NCBI GenBank assembly: GCA_945281075.1 | Contig: CALYQE010000011.1 | Location: forward strand, 1 to 24,224 | Origin: an uncultured Lactobacillus sp. | GTDB lineage: Bacteria; Bacillota; Bacilli; Lactobacillales; Lactobacillaceae | Direction of reading: 5' to 3' | DNA length: 24,224 bases | Part shown: in pieces, positions 14,835 through 22,587 of the stretch | Numbering within the stretch: the stretch's first letter is position 1 | How the letters are laid out: every line of letters starts with the position of its first letter | Made by a program: the position numbers and the translations under genes | Notes under the pieces: model-generated | Databases searched by the model: none | Seen by the model: only the letters and a program-made list of their open reading frames with translations | Told to the model about the DNA's origin: nothing

Positions 14835-16856
14835 ATGAGATTTACTTATACTTTACGCTATATGCTGGATCCAAAAACTAATACAGCAGAAAAAAACCAA
14901 CAATTATTTACTTTTGTTAAAAAAGCGCAAATTGATGATGTTGCTTTTTTTATCAATGGTGAAGAATTAAACCATAGTCACTTAACTAAAGAAGAAACTC
15001 AAAAATGGCTTGATGCAATCCAACCACTTCAAAAAAAGTTGGCCGAATATGGCGTTTCTACCAGTTTAAATCCTTGGACAACCATTATGCATTCGGATCG
15101 CGGCTATCAGGTAAATCCTGAAATCGGCTTTCATACCTTCGTTGATCTCAACGGGCAGCAAGCAAATGATATGGCTTGTCCAGCCGATCCAGCTTGGCGC
15201 AAATATCTGGCAGAAATTTATGCCCAATACGCGAGCATTCATCCCAAACGACTTTGGCTTGAAGATGACTTCCGTCACTATAATCATTCACCACTTGAAC
15301 TAATGTGTTTTTGTGATTATCACATGCATCTATATGAGGAAAAGCTCGGGCAAAAAGAGAACAGAAGTGAATTTGTCAAAAAAATGCTACAACCTGGTCG
15401 TCCGACCCAAGAGCGTCAAGTCTATCTCGAACAGGCTCGAAACGAAATGATTGAAACTGAGCACGAGTTAGAGCAAGCAGTGCATCGAGTAAGCCCTGAA
15501 ACGGATTTAGCTCAGATGACGTCTTACCCCGATTGGCACGCACTTGAGGCAAGGGACTGGAACAAGCTCTTTTCAGCTCAAGCGGGGCAAGGACATCCGC
15601 AAATCGCCCGACCACATTTGCCGGCTTATAATGAAACTTCGCCCATTCAATATGGACGTGCTTTTGAAGAATACACCAGAATTACAGCTGCCTTTTTAGG
15701 CGAAAAAGCCCAACTTTTCCCTGAACTTGAAAACTATATGTATTCACCACTGGTAAAGTCGTTGTCTTTCACCGGGTTTCAGCTCACGACCGCTGCTTTG
15801 ATCGGCAGTCAAGGCATTTTGCTTAATCTTTTTGATATGATGGGTAACGGAATCAATGAGACTTGGCATTATGCAGAAATGCTTGCAAAAAACAAACCCT
15901 TTCTTAATCAATTACTACAAAACAGGCTCCCAATTGACCATTTAGGAGGTATCAAAATTTTAGTTGATCAGGATTCAAGTTACAGCATTCATACTCGTCT
16001 TGGTGACAAAATCACGGAACTGCTACCTCACGAAAAAAACTGGGCCAGTTTACTGGGAGCATTGGGTTTTGCCACTACAATCCTGCCAGTTAACTCAAAA
16101 ACAAGTTTGCAGCAGGAAATACTCGCTATTTCAGGTCAGCTTCTTCGCAATTTTTCTAATGATAAAATCACTGAACTCATTGAAAACAACCTTGTTTTGC
16201 TTGATGGAGAGAGTGTTCAAGTATTGCTTGATCGCGGTTTAAACAACTTGCTTCACATTAAAAGGGCACAGTGGCTTCCGTGTCATTCTGGACAACAATC
16301 ATTTGAACAAGCTGACCAGCACATTGTCGACGGAGTTAAAAATCCCAGAATAACCATGCTTCAACATACTGGTAACTATCTAAAACTTGAATACGATAAT
16401 GGTCACGACGTTAAGACTTGGTCCAAAGCTGTTAGTGCGCTTGACCAAGAACTGGGGAATTTTATGGCCATAATTGACCAGCACATTCTTGTCTTACCGA
16501 TGGATCAAGATCCTCGCTTTGGCTGGGAATCACAATTTACCACTTATAAACAGGGACTTTTACAACAAATGCTTGACTCCATTCAGCCCGTGGACTATTT
16601 AGATCACATGCCGAATTGCAAATTAATGCTCCAAAACGATGGCAAAGTTCTTTGGTTAGCCAACTTTTCCCTTGATTATTGTCCTCAAATTAGGCTGCAT
16701 CTTAGTCAACACATTTCAGCTAAAGATGCTCTTATCGTGCGCCGCAATGGTTCAAAAGTAATTAAGCAACGAGCCCACATTTTTAAGGAAAACAATTTGG
16801 CACTGATCGATGAGCAGCTGCAGCCTTTAGAAGTTATGCAAGTTTTTCTAAAATAA
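14835..16856 (+). CDS. Putative cytoplasmic glycoside hydrolase-like TIM-barrel protein of uncertain family
   Basis: This 673-residue protein has no signal peptide. The N-terminal third alternates strands and helices as in a TIM barrel, with a conspicuous LWLEDDFRHYNH near 140-151 followed by a CFC motif (MCFCDYH, about 157-163). A second acidic site, FPELENYMYSP, lies near 295-305, and the C-terminal part resembles the trimerisation and beta-sandwich regions of GH42-like enzymes. The two acidic sites are where clan GH-A enzymes put catalytic Glu/Asp. I do not recognise the family securely; a beta-galactosidase-like family (for example GH165-like) is a guess. ATG at 14835 has GGAGG five bases upstream; an in-frame ATG overlapping that site is rejected. 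Beside the GH31, the PTS and AgaS, it is a candidate replacement for the galacto-N-biose galactosidase. Confidence 0.6.
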   Translation: MRFTYTLRYMLDPKTNTAEKNQQLFTFVKKAQIDDVAFFINGEELNHSHLTKEETQKWLDAIQPLQKKLAEYGVSTSLNPWTTIMHSDRGYQVNPEIGFHTFVDLNGQQANDMACPADPAWRKYLAEIYAQYASIHPKRLWLEDDFRHYNHSPLELMCFCDYHMHLYEEKLGQKENRSEFVKKMLQPGRPTQERQVYLEQARNEMIETEHELEQAVHRVSPETDLAQMTSYPDWHALEARDWNKLFSAQAGQGHPQIARPHLPAYNETSPIQYGRAFEEYTRITAAFLGEKAQLFPELENYMYSPLVKSLSFTGFQLTTAALIGSQGILLNLFDMMGNGINETWHYAEMLAKNKPFLNQLLQNRLPIDHLGGIKILVDQDSSYSIHTRLGDKITELLPHEKNWASLLGALGFATTILPVNSKTSLQQEILAISGQLLRNFSNDKITELIENNLVLLDGESVQVLLDRGLNNLLHIKRAQWLPCHSGQQSFEQADQHIVDGVKNPRITMLQHTGNYLKLEYDNGHDVKTWSKAVSALDQELGNFMAIIDQHILVLPMDQDPRFGWESQFTTYKQGLLQQMLDSIQPVDYLDHMPNCKLMLQNDGKVLWLANFSLDYCPQIRLHLSQHISAKDALIVRRNGSKVIKQRAHIFKENNLALIDEQLQPLEVMQVFLK

Positions 16857-16868
16857 TTTTTCAAAAAC

Positions 16869-16927
16869 AAAAAGACCTAATTTTCTCCGTCTTCTGTATT
16901 ATCAGGAAACTGAAATTAGGTCTTTTT
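16869..16927. terminator. Bidirectional terminator between the glycosidase-like gene and the PTS operon
   Basis: A 15-bp perfect stem, AAAAAGACCTAATTT (16869-16883) with AAATTAGGTCTTTTT (16913-16927), has a 29-base loop. T-rich ends occur in both directions, so it can stop the plus-strand 673-residue gene and the convergent minus-strand PTS operon. Confidence 0.8.
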
Positions 16928-16942
16928 GGTCATGATTTATTT

Positions 16943-17344
16943 TTACTTATTCATTTTGGCTAGCATCGCGGTTACATCAACCATTCCTGCCTTACCTGCA
17001 GTCAGATAGTCGGATTCAATCCCGTTCATTTGACTGTTTAGCCATTCAATTACTAAAGGCAAGTTCATCCCAGAAAGCAAGTGAATGTTTTGACCACTCA
17101 TTATCAGGCGGCTGACCACGTTTGCCGGGGTTCCCCCCATTAGATCAGCAAAGACTGTAATATCTTCAATGTTCATCCCCGCAATTGCTTCTTCGAATTT
17201 CTGCTTAAAATCTTCCGGTCCCTCAGATGGGAGCAAACAAACCGTATGAATATGCTCCTGCTCGCCCATAATTAATTCAGCACTGGCTTTTAGACCCTCT
17301 GCCATTTTTCCATGACTAATTAAAATTAATTCTTTGTCTGCCAT
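16943..17344 (-). CDS. Mannose-class PTS EIIA component (gnbA/agaF-like)
   Basis: This 133-residue cytoplasmic protein accepts phosphate from HPr and passes it to EIIB. Its hallmark is LILISHGKMAEGLKAS, with the phosphorylated His near residue 11. VFADLMGGTPANVVSRL follows near 65-81, typical of EIIA-Man family proteins. It is the last gene of the IIB-IIC-IID-IIA operon, the same order as gnbBCDA in L. casei. The start has only a weak AGAAAG ribosome binding site. Confidence 0.93.
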   Translation of the reverse strand: MADKELILISHGKMAEGLKASAELIMGEQEHIHTVCLLPSEGPEDFKQKFEEAIAGMNIEDITVFADLMGGTPANVVSRLIMSGQNIHLLSGMNLPLVIEWLNSQMNGIESDYLTAGKAGMVDVTAMLAKMNK

Positions 17345-17392
17345 ACTAGTACTTTCTATTGTTAATTTAGTGATTTATTTTAACAAATTCGG

Positions 17393-18211
17393 TTAGATCT
17401 TAGCAATAACTCCAATACCGCCAAGAACAACACACAGAACTAAAACAATCAGAATTGCCTTGGTTGATGTCATTCCCTTCTTACCTAACAGCCAGTAAAC
17501 GAAGCCTACAACAGCTGCTGGCAACAGTTTTGGAATAATCATATCCAAATTGTTTTGAATGTTCATTGATACCTTACCGATTTGCGGAACCCAGGCGAAC
17601 TTGATGTTAACCATTGTAGCTACTAAAGCACCGACCATGAATACACCTAAAACCGTCGCGGAATCGGTTAAAGCATTCAGCCGATCACGCATATCAGTTA
17701 CCAAGGACACACCTTTATCATAGGCGAAATGCAATTGTTTCCAACGGAATACACAGATAAGCAAGCAGGCAACAACCCAAATAATTGCACCAACTGGGTT
17801 GCCTTCATGTGCCATTGACGCAGCCAAAGCACCAAAGATCGTTGGGATTAGCGAAGCAAAGATTGAGTCACCGATAGCAGCAAAGGGACCCATTAAACCA
17901 ACTTTCATACTTTCAACGGTGTCTTTACCCTCGATGCCCTCATTTTCTTCGACTGCTAGGTCAATACCGGTAATAATCGTGTTAAAGAAATTAGAAGTAT
18001 TGAAAAACTGCATATGAGTTTTCATCATTTCTTTTAATTCAGGACTGTCATCACCATATATTTTTCTCAGTTGCGGAAGAATGGTGTATAAGTACCCACT
18101 GTTCTGCATTCGCTCGTAGTTCCAGCCTAACTGGAAGCCAAAAAGTGACCGCCGATTGATTTGATTAAAGTCCTTATCAGTTAATTTGTATTTAGGTTTA
18201 GAGTTCGTCAT
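17393..18211 (-). CDS. Mannose-class PTS EIID membrane component (gnbD/agaE-like)
   Basis: This 272-residue EIID subunit forms the transmembrane permease with EIIC. Visible are KDFNQINRRSLFGFQLGWNYERMQ, cut here as LTDKDFNQINRRS and QLGWNYERMQ, near the N-terminus, and FFNTSNFFNTIITGI and GLMGPFAAIGDSIF in the middle. Hydrophobic segments and a C-terminal helix pair follow. A longer frame begins ten codons upstream. I choose ATG at 18211, because AAGGAGAG lies eight bases before it. This start overlaps the EIIC stop by 14 bases, giving translational coupling. It probably imports N-acetylgalactosamine, galactosamine or a Gal-GalNAc disaccharide, judging from context. Confidence 0.93.
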   Translation of the reverse strand: MTNSKPKYKLTDKDFNQINRRSLFGFQLGWNYERMQNSGYLYTILPQLRKIYGDDSPELKEMMKTHMQFFNTSNFFNTIITGIDLAVEENEGIEGKDTVESMKVGLMGPFAAIGDSIFASLIPTIFGALAASMAHEGNPVGAIIWVVACLLICVFRWKQLHFAYDKGVSLVTDMRDRLNALTDSATVLGVFMVGALVATMVNIKFAWVPQIGKVSMNIQNNLDMIIPKLLPAAVVGFVYWLLGKKGMTSTKAILIVLVLCVVLGGIGVIAKI

Positions 18212-19118
18212 CAGTGATCTCTCCTTCATCGTTATCAGCACTTGAACTTATTTTTTCACTTTGGTCTTCTGCATTTTTACCAGCAGGTTTCCCGATTGGA
18301 ATGTTCTTGTAATGTAAGATCGCCAGCGCAAAACCAATCATTGCGATTGCCAACATTGGCAAGCCGTTGAAAATCGCGGTGAAGTTCTTATTAACGGCTG
18401 CAACGCCAGCACCCAAGGACTGAATACTTGTGAATAATACTGAGAACAGAGTTGTAATCGTAAAACCAAGAATCAAGTATGCCACATGTTTCTTTACCGG
18501 TAAGTAACGAAGCAAAATCGCAAAACCGACAGCTGGAAGTGCTGCTCCGGCAACCGTCAAGCCTTGTCCTAACCACAGCAGGTCGCCATTTAGTGCGTTA
18601 GCGATGGTCTGAACCAAACCTTGACCAAATGCAAGGGCGATGAAAACTGGGATTGCCCGTGAAAGTGACCAAGGAATGGCCCCGTAAAGAACATTTCTTT
18701 CAACTGCTTTATAGTTAATCTTGTCTTGCTCAATCAAATGGTCGATTCGGTGTGAAAAGTATGTGTTAGCAAAGCGAGCCAAGACATCCAGTTCTACCAT
18801 GATTGCAGCAACTGGAACAGCAATTGAAGAAATAGCTGCTTGTGGGCTCATGCCCTTAACAGTTGTTGAAAATGCTGTTGCTAAAACCGTGCCAGTAGTT
18901 GCATCAATTCTTGAAGCACCACCAAAGGTACCCACACCTAGAACCATCAACTGCATTGAAGCACCAATAAATAATCCGGTTGGCAGGTCGCCCATGATCA
19001 AACCAGCAATTAAGCCAGCACCGACAGGAGTATTTAAAGACGAATAAATTTGTAACTCATCAAGAATTTCTAGGCCTGCATACAAAGTAAGCAGTAATAT
19101 TTGCCACCAAGCTATCAT
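18198..19118 (-). CDS. Mannose/sorbose-class PTS EIIC membrane component (gnbC/agaC-like)
   Basis: This 306-residue EIIC carries multiple hydrophobic segments. The family pattern is visible as WWQILLLTLYAGLEILDE at the start, then PVGAGLIAGLIMGDLPTG and MQLMVLGVGTFGGASRIDA. The C-terminus ends in a long acidic, serine-rich cytoplasmic tail (KISSSADNDEGEITDDEL), longer than expected from the membrane core and possibly involved in contact with EIID or EIIB. ATG follows GGAGGAAGAAA. The gene starts 10 bases after the EIIB stop. Confidence 0.93.
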   Translation of the reverse strand: MIAWWQILLLTLYAGLEILDELQIYSSLNTPVGAGLIAGLIMGDLPTGLFIGASMQLMVLGVGTFGGASRIDATTGTVLATAFSTTVKGMSPQAAISSIAVPVAAIMVELDVLARFANTYFSHRIDHLIEQDKINYKAVERNVLYGAIPWSLSRAIPVFIALAFGQGLVQTIANALNGDLLWLGQGLTVAGAALPAVGFAILLRYLPVKKHVAYLILGFTITTLFSVLFTSIQSLGAGVAAVNKNFTAIFNGLPMLAIAMIGFALAILHYKNIPIGKPAGKNAEDQSEKISSSADNDEGEITDDEL

Positions 19119-19128
19119 TTTCTTCCTC

Positions 19129-19617
19129 CTACTTCATCTTTTCGCCAATCAGTTTCATGACATTCGTTGCATCAACACTTGGATTTACCTGTGCGATGAT
19201 CTCGACACCCTGATCAGCAATTTGGTTAAAAATCTTAACATCGTCCGGCGTAACATTTACTTGCTTAGTCAGTTCTGTCGTATTTTCTTTGCGCGACATA
19301 TTGCCTAGATTAAGCGAGTCGAATTTAACTCCAGCATTAAGCAGTTGTAAAAAGTTGTCTGGCTCTTTCGAAACTAAAAATAGTCTCTGCTTACCATAAC
19401 GATTTTTTAATAAATGATCAGCAGCAATTTTTGTTGGTAGAACACTTAGTCTCGTCGTCATTGGCGTTGCCATTCTAAGGCCACTTTTTTGGATATCATC
19501 CTTAGCTGCTTTTTCATCTAAAACGATAATTCGTTCTACTTGCAGCTTTGGTGTCCAAAGATTAGCAACTTGACCATGAACCAAGCGTTCATCAACTCTT
19601 GCACCCACAATATTCAT
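19129..19617 (-). CDS. Mannose-class PTS EIIB component (gnbB/agaV-like)
   Basis: This 162-residue cytoplasmic EIIB transfers phosphate from EIIA to the incoming sugar. The signature is ARVDERLVHGQVANLW, with the phosphorylated His near residue 14; IIVLDEKAAKDDIQKSGLRMA and LNLGNMSR also fit. It is the first gene of the operon. The start has GGAGGAAGACAT upstream. A sigma-70 promoter and a cre site lie immediately before, and a GntR-type operator lies within the promoter. Confidence 0.93.
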   Translation of the reverse strand: MNIVGARVDERLVHGQVANLWTPKLQVERIIVLDEKAAKDDIQKSGLRMATPMTTRLSVLPTKIAADHLLKNRYGKQRLFLVSKEPDNFLQLLNAGVKFDSLNLGNMSRKENTTELTKQVNVTPDDVKIFNQIADQGVEIIAQVNPSVDATNVMKLIGEKMK

Positions 19618-19656
19618 ATGTCTTCCTCCATATCTTTAAGGAAATCTAAATATTAT

Positions 19657-19670
19657 TTAAAACGCTTTCA
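19657..19670. promoter_or_regulatory. CcpA cre site at the PTS operon
   Basis: TTAAAACGCTTTCA matches 13 of 14 positions of the consensus TGWAANCGNTNWCA. It is just downstream of the -10 box of the PTS promoter on the transcribed side. CcpA bound here would block initiation or early elongation when glucose is present. Confidence 0.72.
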
Positions 19671-19677
19671 CAATTCT

Positions 19678-19706
19678 ATGTTAAGGTACCAACCAGTCTT
19701 TGTCAA
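19678..19706 (-). promoter_or_regulatory. Promoter of the PTS operon
   Basis: On the minus strand TTGACA (complement of 19701-19706) is a perfect -35 box. TAACAT (complement of 19678-19683) follows after exactly 17 bases. It separates the PTS genes from the upstream gntR-agaS pair, so the PTS can be transcribed independently. Confidence 0.72.
19685..19697 (-). promoter_or_regulatory. Probable GntR-type operator inside the PTS promoter
   Basis: ACTGGTTGGTACC (minus strand) differs at one base from ACTGGTTGATACC in the perfect dyad before gntR. It fills the spacer between the -35 and -10 boxes. I infer that the regulator encoded from 21655 binds here and represses the PTS until an effector, perhaps a phosphorylated amino sugar, releases it. 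One half of the palindrome is degenerate. Confidence 0.6.
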
Positions 19707-19762
19707 CCCGTAGTCTTCTATTATCGGTAAGAAAATATTCTTGAAGTTTTCCGCTCACTTTT

Positions 19763-20926
19763 TTAAAACTCGTGAATCGTCACGCCTTTAACCACACGGT
19801 TAACCGTACCAGTCGGTGAAGGTGTGTCCGGCTTGTTATTTACTTTAACTGATGTCAGCAAAGCAATCGTTTGACCAAACATGACATCCGGCAATGCTAA
19901 ATAGGCATCCGGTAGAAGCGTTTTTTCAGTAAAAGTAAACGACTTGCCCGTGAAGTCTTGACCTGCTTTTTCCTGACCGACCGCCATAACCAGTGGAACA
20001 ATCTCATCCGTTTTAATTTCGTTTAGAATATCTAGGTCATATTGTCTGGTATATGAATTGTTGGAAACAAAATCAAAAACTAACGTTTTCGAGTTCAAAA
20101 ATGACTTCGGGCCATGGCGCAAGCCCATTGAAGTATCAAACAAGGCCGCTACTTTACCAGCCGTTAACTCTAAAATCTTCAATCTGGTTTCTTCAGCCAA
20201 TCCGCCAAGGCAACCACTTCCAATGTAAACAATTCGATCAAAGTCAATGTTAACCAACGACTGAATTTCGCTTTCACGCTCAATAACGGTTTGGCCCATT
20301 GCAGCAATCTGCCTGACAATGCCTGCTTTTTCATCGTCAGAAAGCGTATCAAAAACTAATAAAGTAGCCAAAGTCATGCATGAAAAGGAACCGGTCATTG
20401 CAAAACCCTGATCCAAAGATTTTGCTGGCATCAACAAAACAAAGCCAGTTTCATCATCCTTTAGGTCTTGTGCAAGTTGTCCTTCGGGTGCACAAGTAAT
20501 GGCAATTTGATATAAATTTTTGACCAATTTTTTTGCTAATTTTACTGTGGCAACCGATTCTGGCGAGTTACCGCTACGAGCAAACGAAACTAAAATGGTT
20601 GGGGTTTCTTTTTCTAAATAATCTTTGGGCGTTGAAACTATTTTGGTCGTATCAATTGCTTCAAAGTCATATTTAGTGCGATCACCATTTTTTTGCAAAT
20701 ATGGCATGACTGTGATGCCAACATATGCACTGGTTCCTGCTCCAGTAAAAATTACCCTGACCTTGCCAAATTTCTCCGTGATTTTCGTTAGAAAGGCTGT
20801 GATTTTCTCCTTGTTGTCTTGATAAATTGACCACGTTTCCTGCCATAGCTCAGGCTGCTGCTGAATTTCTCTCGTGGTAATTTTGGCACTCAATTTTTCG
20901 AGTTCTTCGTCTGTTTTAGTAAACAT
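19763..20926 (-). CDS. agaS: SIS-domain galactosamine-6-phosphate deaminase/isomerase
   Basis: This 387-residue enzyme has two SIS domains. The first shows TGAGTSAYVG (about 61-70) and VSFARSGNSPES (about 113-124). The second shows YIGSGCLGGLAEETRLK (about 234-250) and ELTAGKV, with Glu near 253 and LRHGPKSF near 269-276. AgaS (GnbE in L. casei) converts galactosamine-6-phosphate to tagatose-6-phosphate and ammonia. Length and motifs match AgaS rather than GlmS, as there is no glutaminase domain. The ribosome binding site AAGGAG overlaps the gntR stop, so gntR and agaS are co-transcribed and coupled. Its product would feed the tagatose-6-phosphate pathway with LacD. Confidence 0.9.
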   Translation of the reverse strand: MFTKTDEELEKLSAKITTREIQQQPELWQETWSIYQDNKEKITAFLTKITEKFGKVRVIFTGAGTSAYVGITVMPYLQKNGDRTKYDFEAIDTTKIVSTPKDYLEKETPTILVSFARSGNSPESVATVKLAKKLVKNLYQIAITCAPEGQLAQDLKDDETGFVLLMPAKSLDQGFAMTGSFSCMTLATLLVFDTLSDDEKAGIVRQIAAMGQTVIERESEIQSLVNIDFDRIVYIGSGCLGGLAEETRLKILELTAGKVAALFDTSMGLRHGPKSFLNSKTLVFDFVSNNSYTRQYDLDILNEIKTDEIVPLVMAVGQEKAGQDFTGKSFTFTEKTLLPDAYLALPDVMFGQTIALLTSVKVNNKPDTPSPTGTVNRVVKGVTIHEF

Positions 20927-20935
20927 TTTTTCTCC

Positions 20936-21655
20936 TTATTTAGTTAAATCATTATACTGTTTCGAACGGTAAATAAACTTATCGCCTCGCGCTAAAGAAA
21001 CCGTGAATTCAATCGGCAAGTTTTTATCATCAATCGTTTTGCGATAAATTTTTAAGCTTGGCGATCCGACTTTTTCATCTAAAAAAGAACTTTCTGCTTC
21101 ATTCAAGCTGACTGCTTGAACATCTTCAAAGGCAAGCACGGAAAGCTGACCGTATTTTTCTCTCAAAACTCCATAAAGCGTTTTGTTCTCCAAGTCACTA
21201 AGGTGAAGATTAGGAAAGAGCTTTTCAGGTAAATAAGTCTTGCTATAGATTCTAGGCTGATTATCAACTAGTCGCAGTCGAATCAGTCGATATGCCTGCT
21301 GACAGGGTTCTAAATTAAGCTGTTTGGCAATCCTTTCACTTGGCTGAACTAATTCCAAGCTGCAATTTTTAGTCGTGGCCTTTTTACCTGCTTTTTTTGC
21401 TTCTTCAGAAAAAGAGTAAATTCCACCTATATTAGGTCGATTAAGGTAAATGCTTGAAACAAAGGTTCCTTTACCGTGAAGACGATAAATTAAGCCACGT
21501 TCCTCCAAATTTTGCAAAGCAATTCGTATTGTATTTCGGCTGACTCCATATTTCGCTAATAGCTGCCTTTCACTTGGTAACTTAGCATTTGCTTCCATTT
21601 TTTTAATTTGTTGCTCTAAATTAAATATCACTTGTTGATAAAGTGGTTTTTGCAT
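20936..21655 (-). CDS. GntR-family (HutC/UTRA) transcriptional regulator of the amino-sugar locus
   Basis: This 239-residue repressor has an N-terminal winged helix (about 1-70: PLYQQVIFNLEQQI, LPSERQLLAKYGVSRNTIR, LHGKGTFV). A C-terminal UTRA effector domain (about 90-235) is marked by YRLIRLRLVDNQPR, DVQAVSLNEAE and a closing ARGDKFIYR. UTRA domains bind sugar phosphates or amino-sugar phosphates. The gene precedes agaS and the PTS, as gnbR does in L. casei. A longer frame begins at 21703, but its extra codons cover the operator and the ribosome binding site. ATG at 21655 lies eight bases after AAAGGAGG and is preferred over the nearer ATG two codons before it. Confidence 0.88.
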   Translation of the reverse strand: MQKPLYQQVIFNLEQQIKKMEANAKLPSERQLLAKYGVSRNTIRIALQNLEERGLIYRLHGKGTFVSSIYLNRPNIGGIYSFSEEAKKAGKKATTKNCSLELVQPSERIAKQLNLEPCQQAYRLIRLRLVDNQPRIYSKTYLPEKLFPNLHLSDLENKTLYGVLREKYGQLSVLAFEDVQAVSLNEAESSFLDEKVGSPSLKIYRKTIDDKNLPIEFTVSLARGDKFIYRSKQYNDLTK

Positions 21656-21673
21656 TAGCATCTCCTCCTTTGC

Positions 21674-21691
21674 AACTGGTTGATACCAGTT
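21674..21691. promoter_or_regulatory. Perfect dyad operator upstream of gntR
   Basis: AACTGGT-TGAT-ACCAGTT is an exact 7+4+7 inverted repeat between the -10 box and the ribosome binding site of gntR. The same core recurs in the PTS promoter. It fits GntR/HutC dimer operators and suggests autorepression. Confidence 0.72.
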
Positions 21692-21693
21692 TG

Positions 21694-21722
21694 AGTTTAG
21701 CAAAGAAAGCGGTTAAATACAA
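21694..21722 (-). promoter_or_regulatory. gntR-agaS promoter with a cre-like site in the spacer
   Basis: On the minus strand TTGTAT (complement of 21717-21722) and extended -10 TGCTAAACT (TAAACT at 21694-21699) are spaced by 17 bases. The spacer contains AGAAAGCGGTTAAA (plus strand 21704-21717), matching 12 of 14 positions of the cre consensus. The gntR operator begins right after the -10. The operon would thus be under both CcpA and its own repressor. Confidence 0.6.
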
Positions 21723-21883
21723 TGCATATTTTGGCTTTTTTAGGATTAACCGGTCGCTTAATTGTCAGTTAATTCTTAAAAACATAAATAAGTCTCGAGA
21801 AAATCTATTCTCTTAGAGCATCGTTGGACCTAAAGTAGTTTTAAGTAGATCTGATAGTGAACTTTTGTCACAAGAATAAGGAA

Positions 21884-21921
21884 GAAGCAGCCAAAACATT
21901 TTTCAGTGCTTTGGCTGCTTC
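21884..21921 (-). terminator. Hairpin after lacB, probable terminator
   Basis: A 12-bp perfect stem, GAAGCAGCCAAA (21884-21895) with TTTGGCTGCTTC (21910-21921), has a 14-base loop. The best T-run (TTTTT, 21922-21926) is on the plus strand, while the minus-strand tail is TTCCTTATTCTT. No plus-strand gene is near, so it most likely ends the minus-strand lacAB transcript about 80 bases after lacB; the weak tail makes this moderate. Confidence 0.6.
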
Positions 21922-21998
21922 TTTTTCATTTAAAGATTTGGTTTCTCTCAATCTCCGCAGTGTGCGAATAAAATTATTTTTAGTAACAAGCAGTCCAC

Positions 21999-22574
21999 CT
22001 AATCGTGGTAAACTCCTTCAGCCCATTTTTTATTTTCTTCGTCAAAAAAGTGAGCATTATCTTTTTGAGCAGGATTTGGCTTGGCAATATCCGCAATTTT
22101 ATCAATTAGTTGTTTATTTCCCTCGCTCGGTTTGTAAGCTGTCGTGAGAAAAGAATCAACGATATCAAAAATGAAATCACGTCCTAAGACTATTCCGCCA
22201 AAGCCAAGAATATTAGCGTTTAACTCACGGCGAGCATATTGGGCTTGTGTCACATCTCCGACCATTGCAGCTCTGACGCCTTCATTCTTATCAGCAGCAG
22301 TTGAAATGCCAATTCCAGTGCCACAAAGGACAATACCAAAATCAGCGCGACCAGCGGCAACATCTTCAGCAACTCTTTTTCCATAAATCGGATAGTGTGT
22401 CCTAGTATTGTCATGAGTTCCTTCGTCAATTACTTGATAGCCTTCATCTTTTAAATGATCAGAAATTGCCATTTTGACGGCAGTAACAATATGGTCGTTT
22501 CCTAGAGCGATTACTTTTTGCTGATCAATTTTAGGATCAACGTATTCTGGTTGAGGTCGATCATTATCTAACAT
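21999..22574 (-). CDS. lacB: Galactose-6-phosphate isomerase subunit LacB, with N-terminal extension
   Basis: The product is 191 residues and belongs to the RpiB/LacAB isomerase family. With LacA it interconverts galactose-6-phosphate and tagatose-6-phosphate. Visible motifs are [15 protein letters not shown], the [14 protein letters not shown] segment, LCGTGIGIS with the conserved Cys near 84, [13 protein letters not shown], and the LacB-typical end [17 protein letters not shown]. LacB is usually about 171 residues; here about 20 polar residues precede the core. They are supported by ATG at 22574 with AGGAGGG nine bases upstream, so the extension seems genuine. The gene begins 13 bases after the lacA stop. 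Confidence 0.93.
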   Translation of the reverse strand: MLDNDRPQPEYVDPKIDQQKVIALGNDHIVTAVKMAISDHLKDEGYQVIDEGTHDNTRTHYPIYGKRVAEDVAAGRADFGIVLCGTGIGISTAADKNEGVRAAMVGDVTQAQYARRELNANILGFGGIVLGRDFIFDIVDSFLTTAYKPSEGNKQLIDKIADIAKPNPAQKDNAHFFDEENKKWAEGVYHD

Positions 22575-22587
22575 TTGCCTATCCCTC

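Noticed and set aside
17393..18241. Longer EIID start (282 residues)
   Set aside because: The extra ten codons contain the ribosome binding site AAGGAGAG used by the ATG at 18211.
21875..22000. About 42 codons open on the minus strand just after lacB, reading FIRTLRRLRETKSLNEKEA near the terminator
   Set aside because: No start codon with a ribosome binding site and no recognisable family. The EAA/LAAS part is the hairpin itself. It may be a remnant but cannot be supported.
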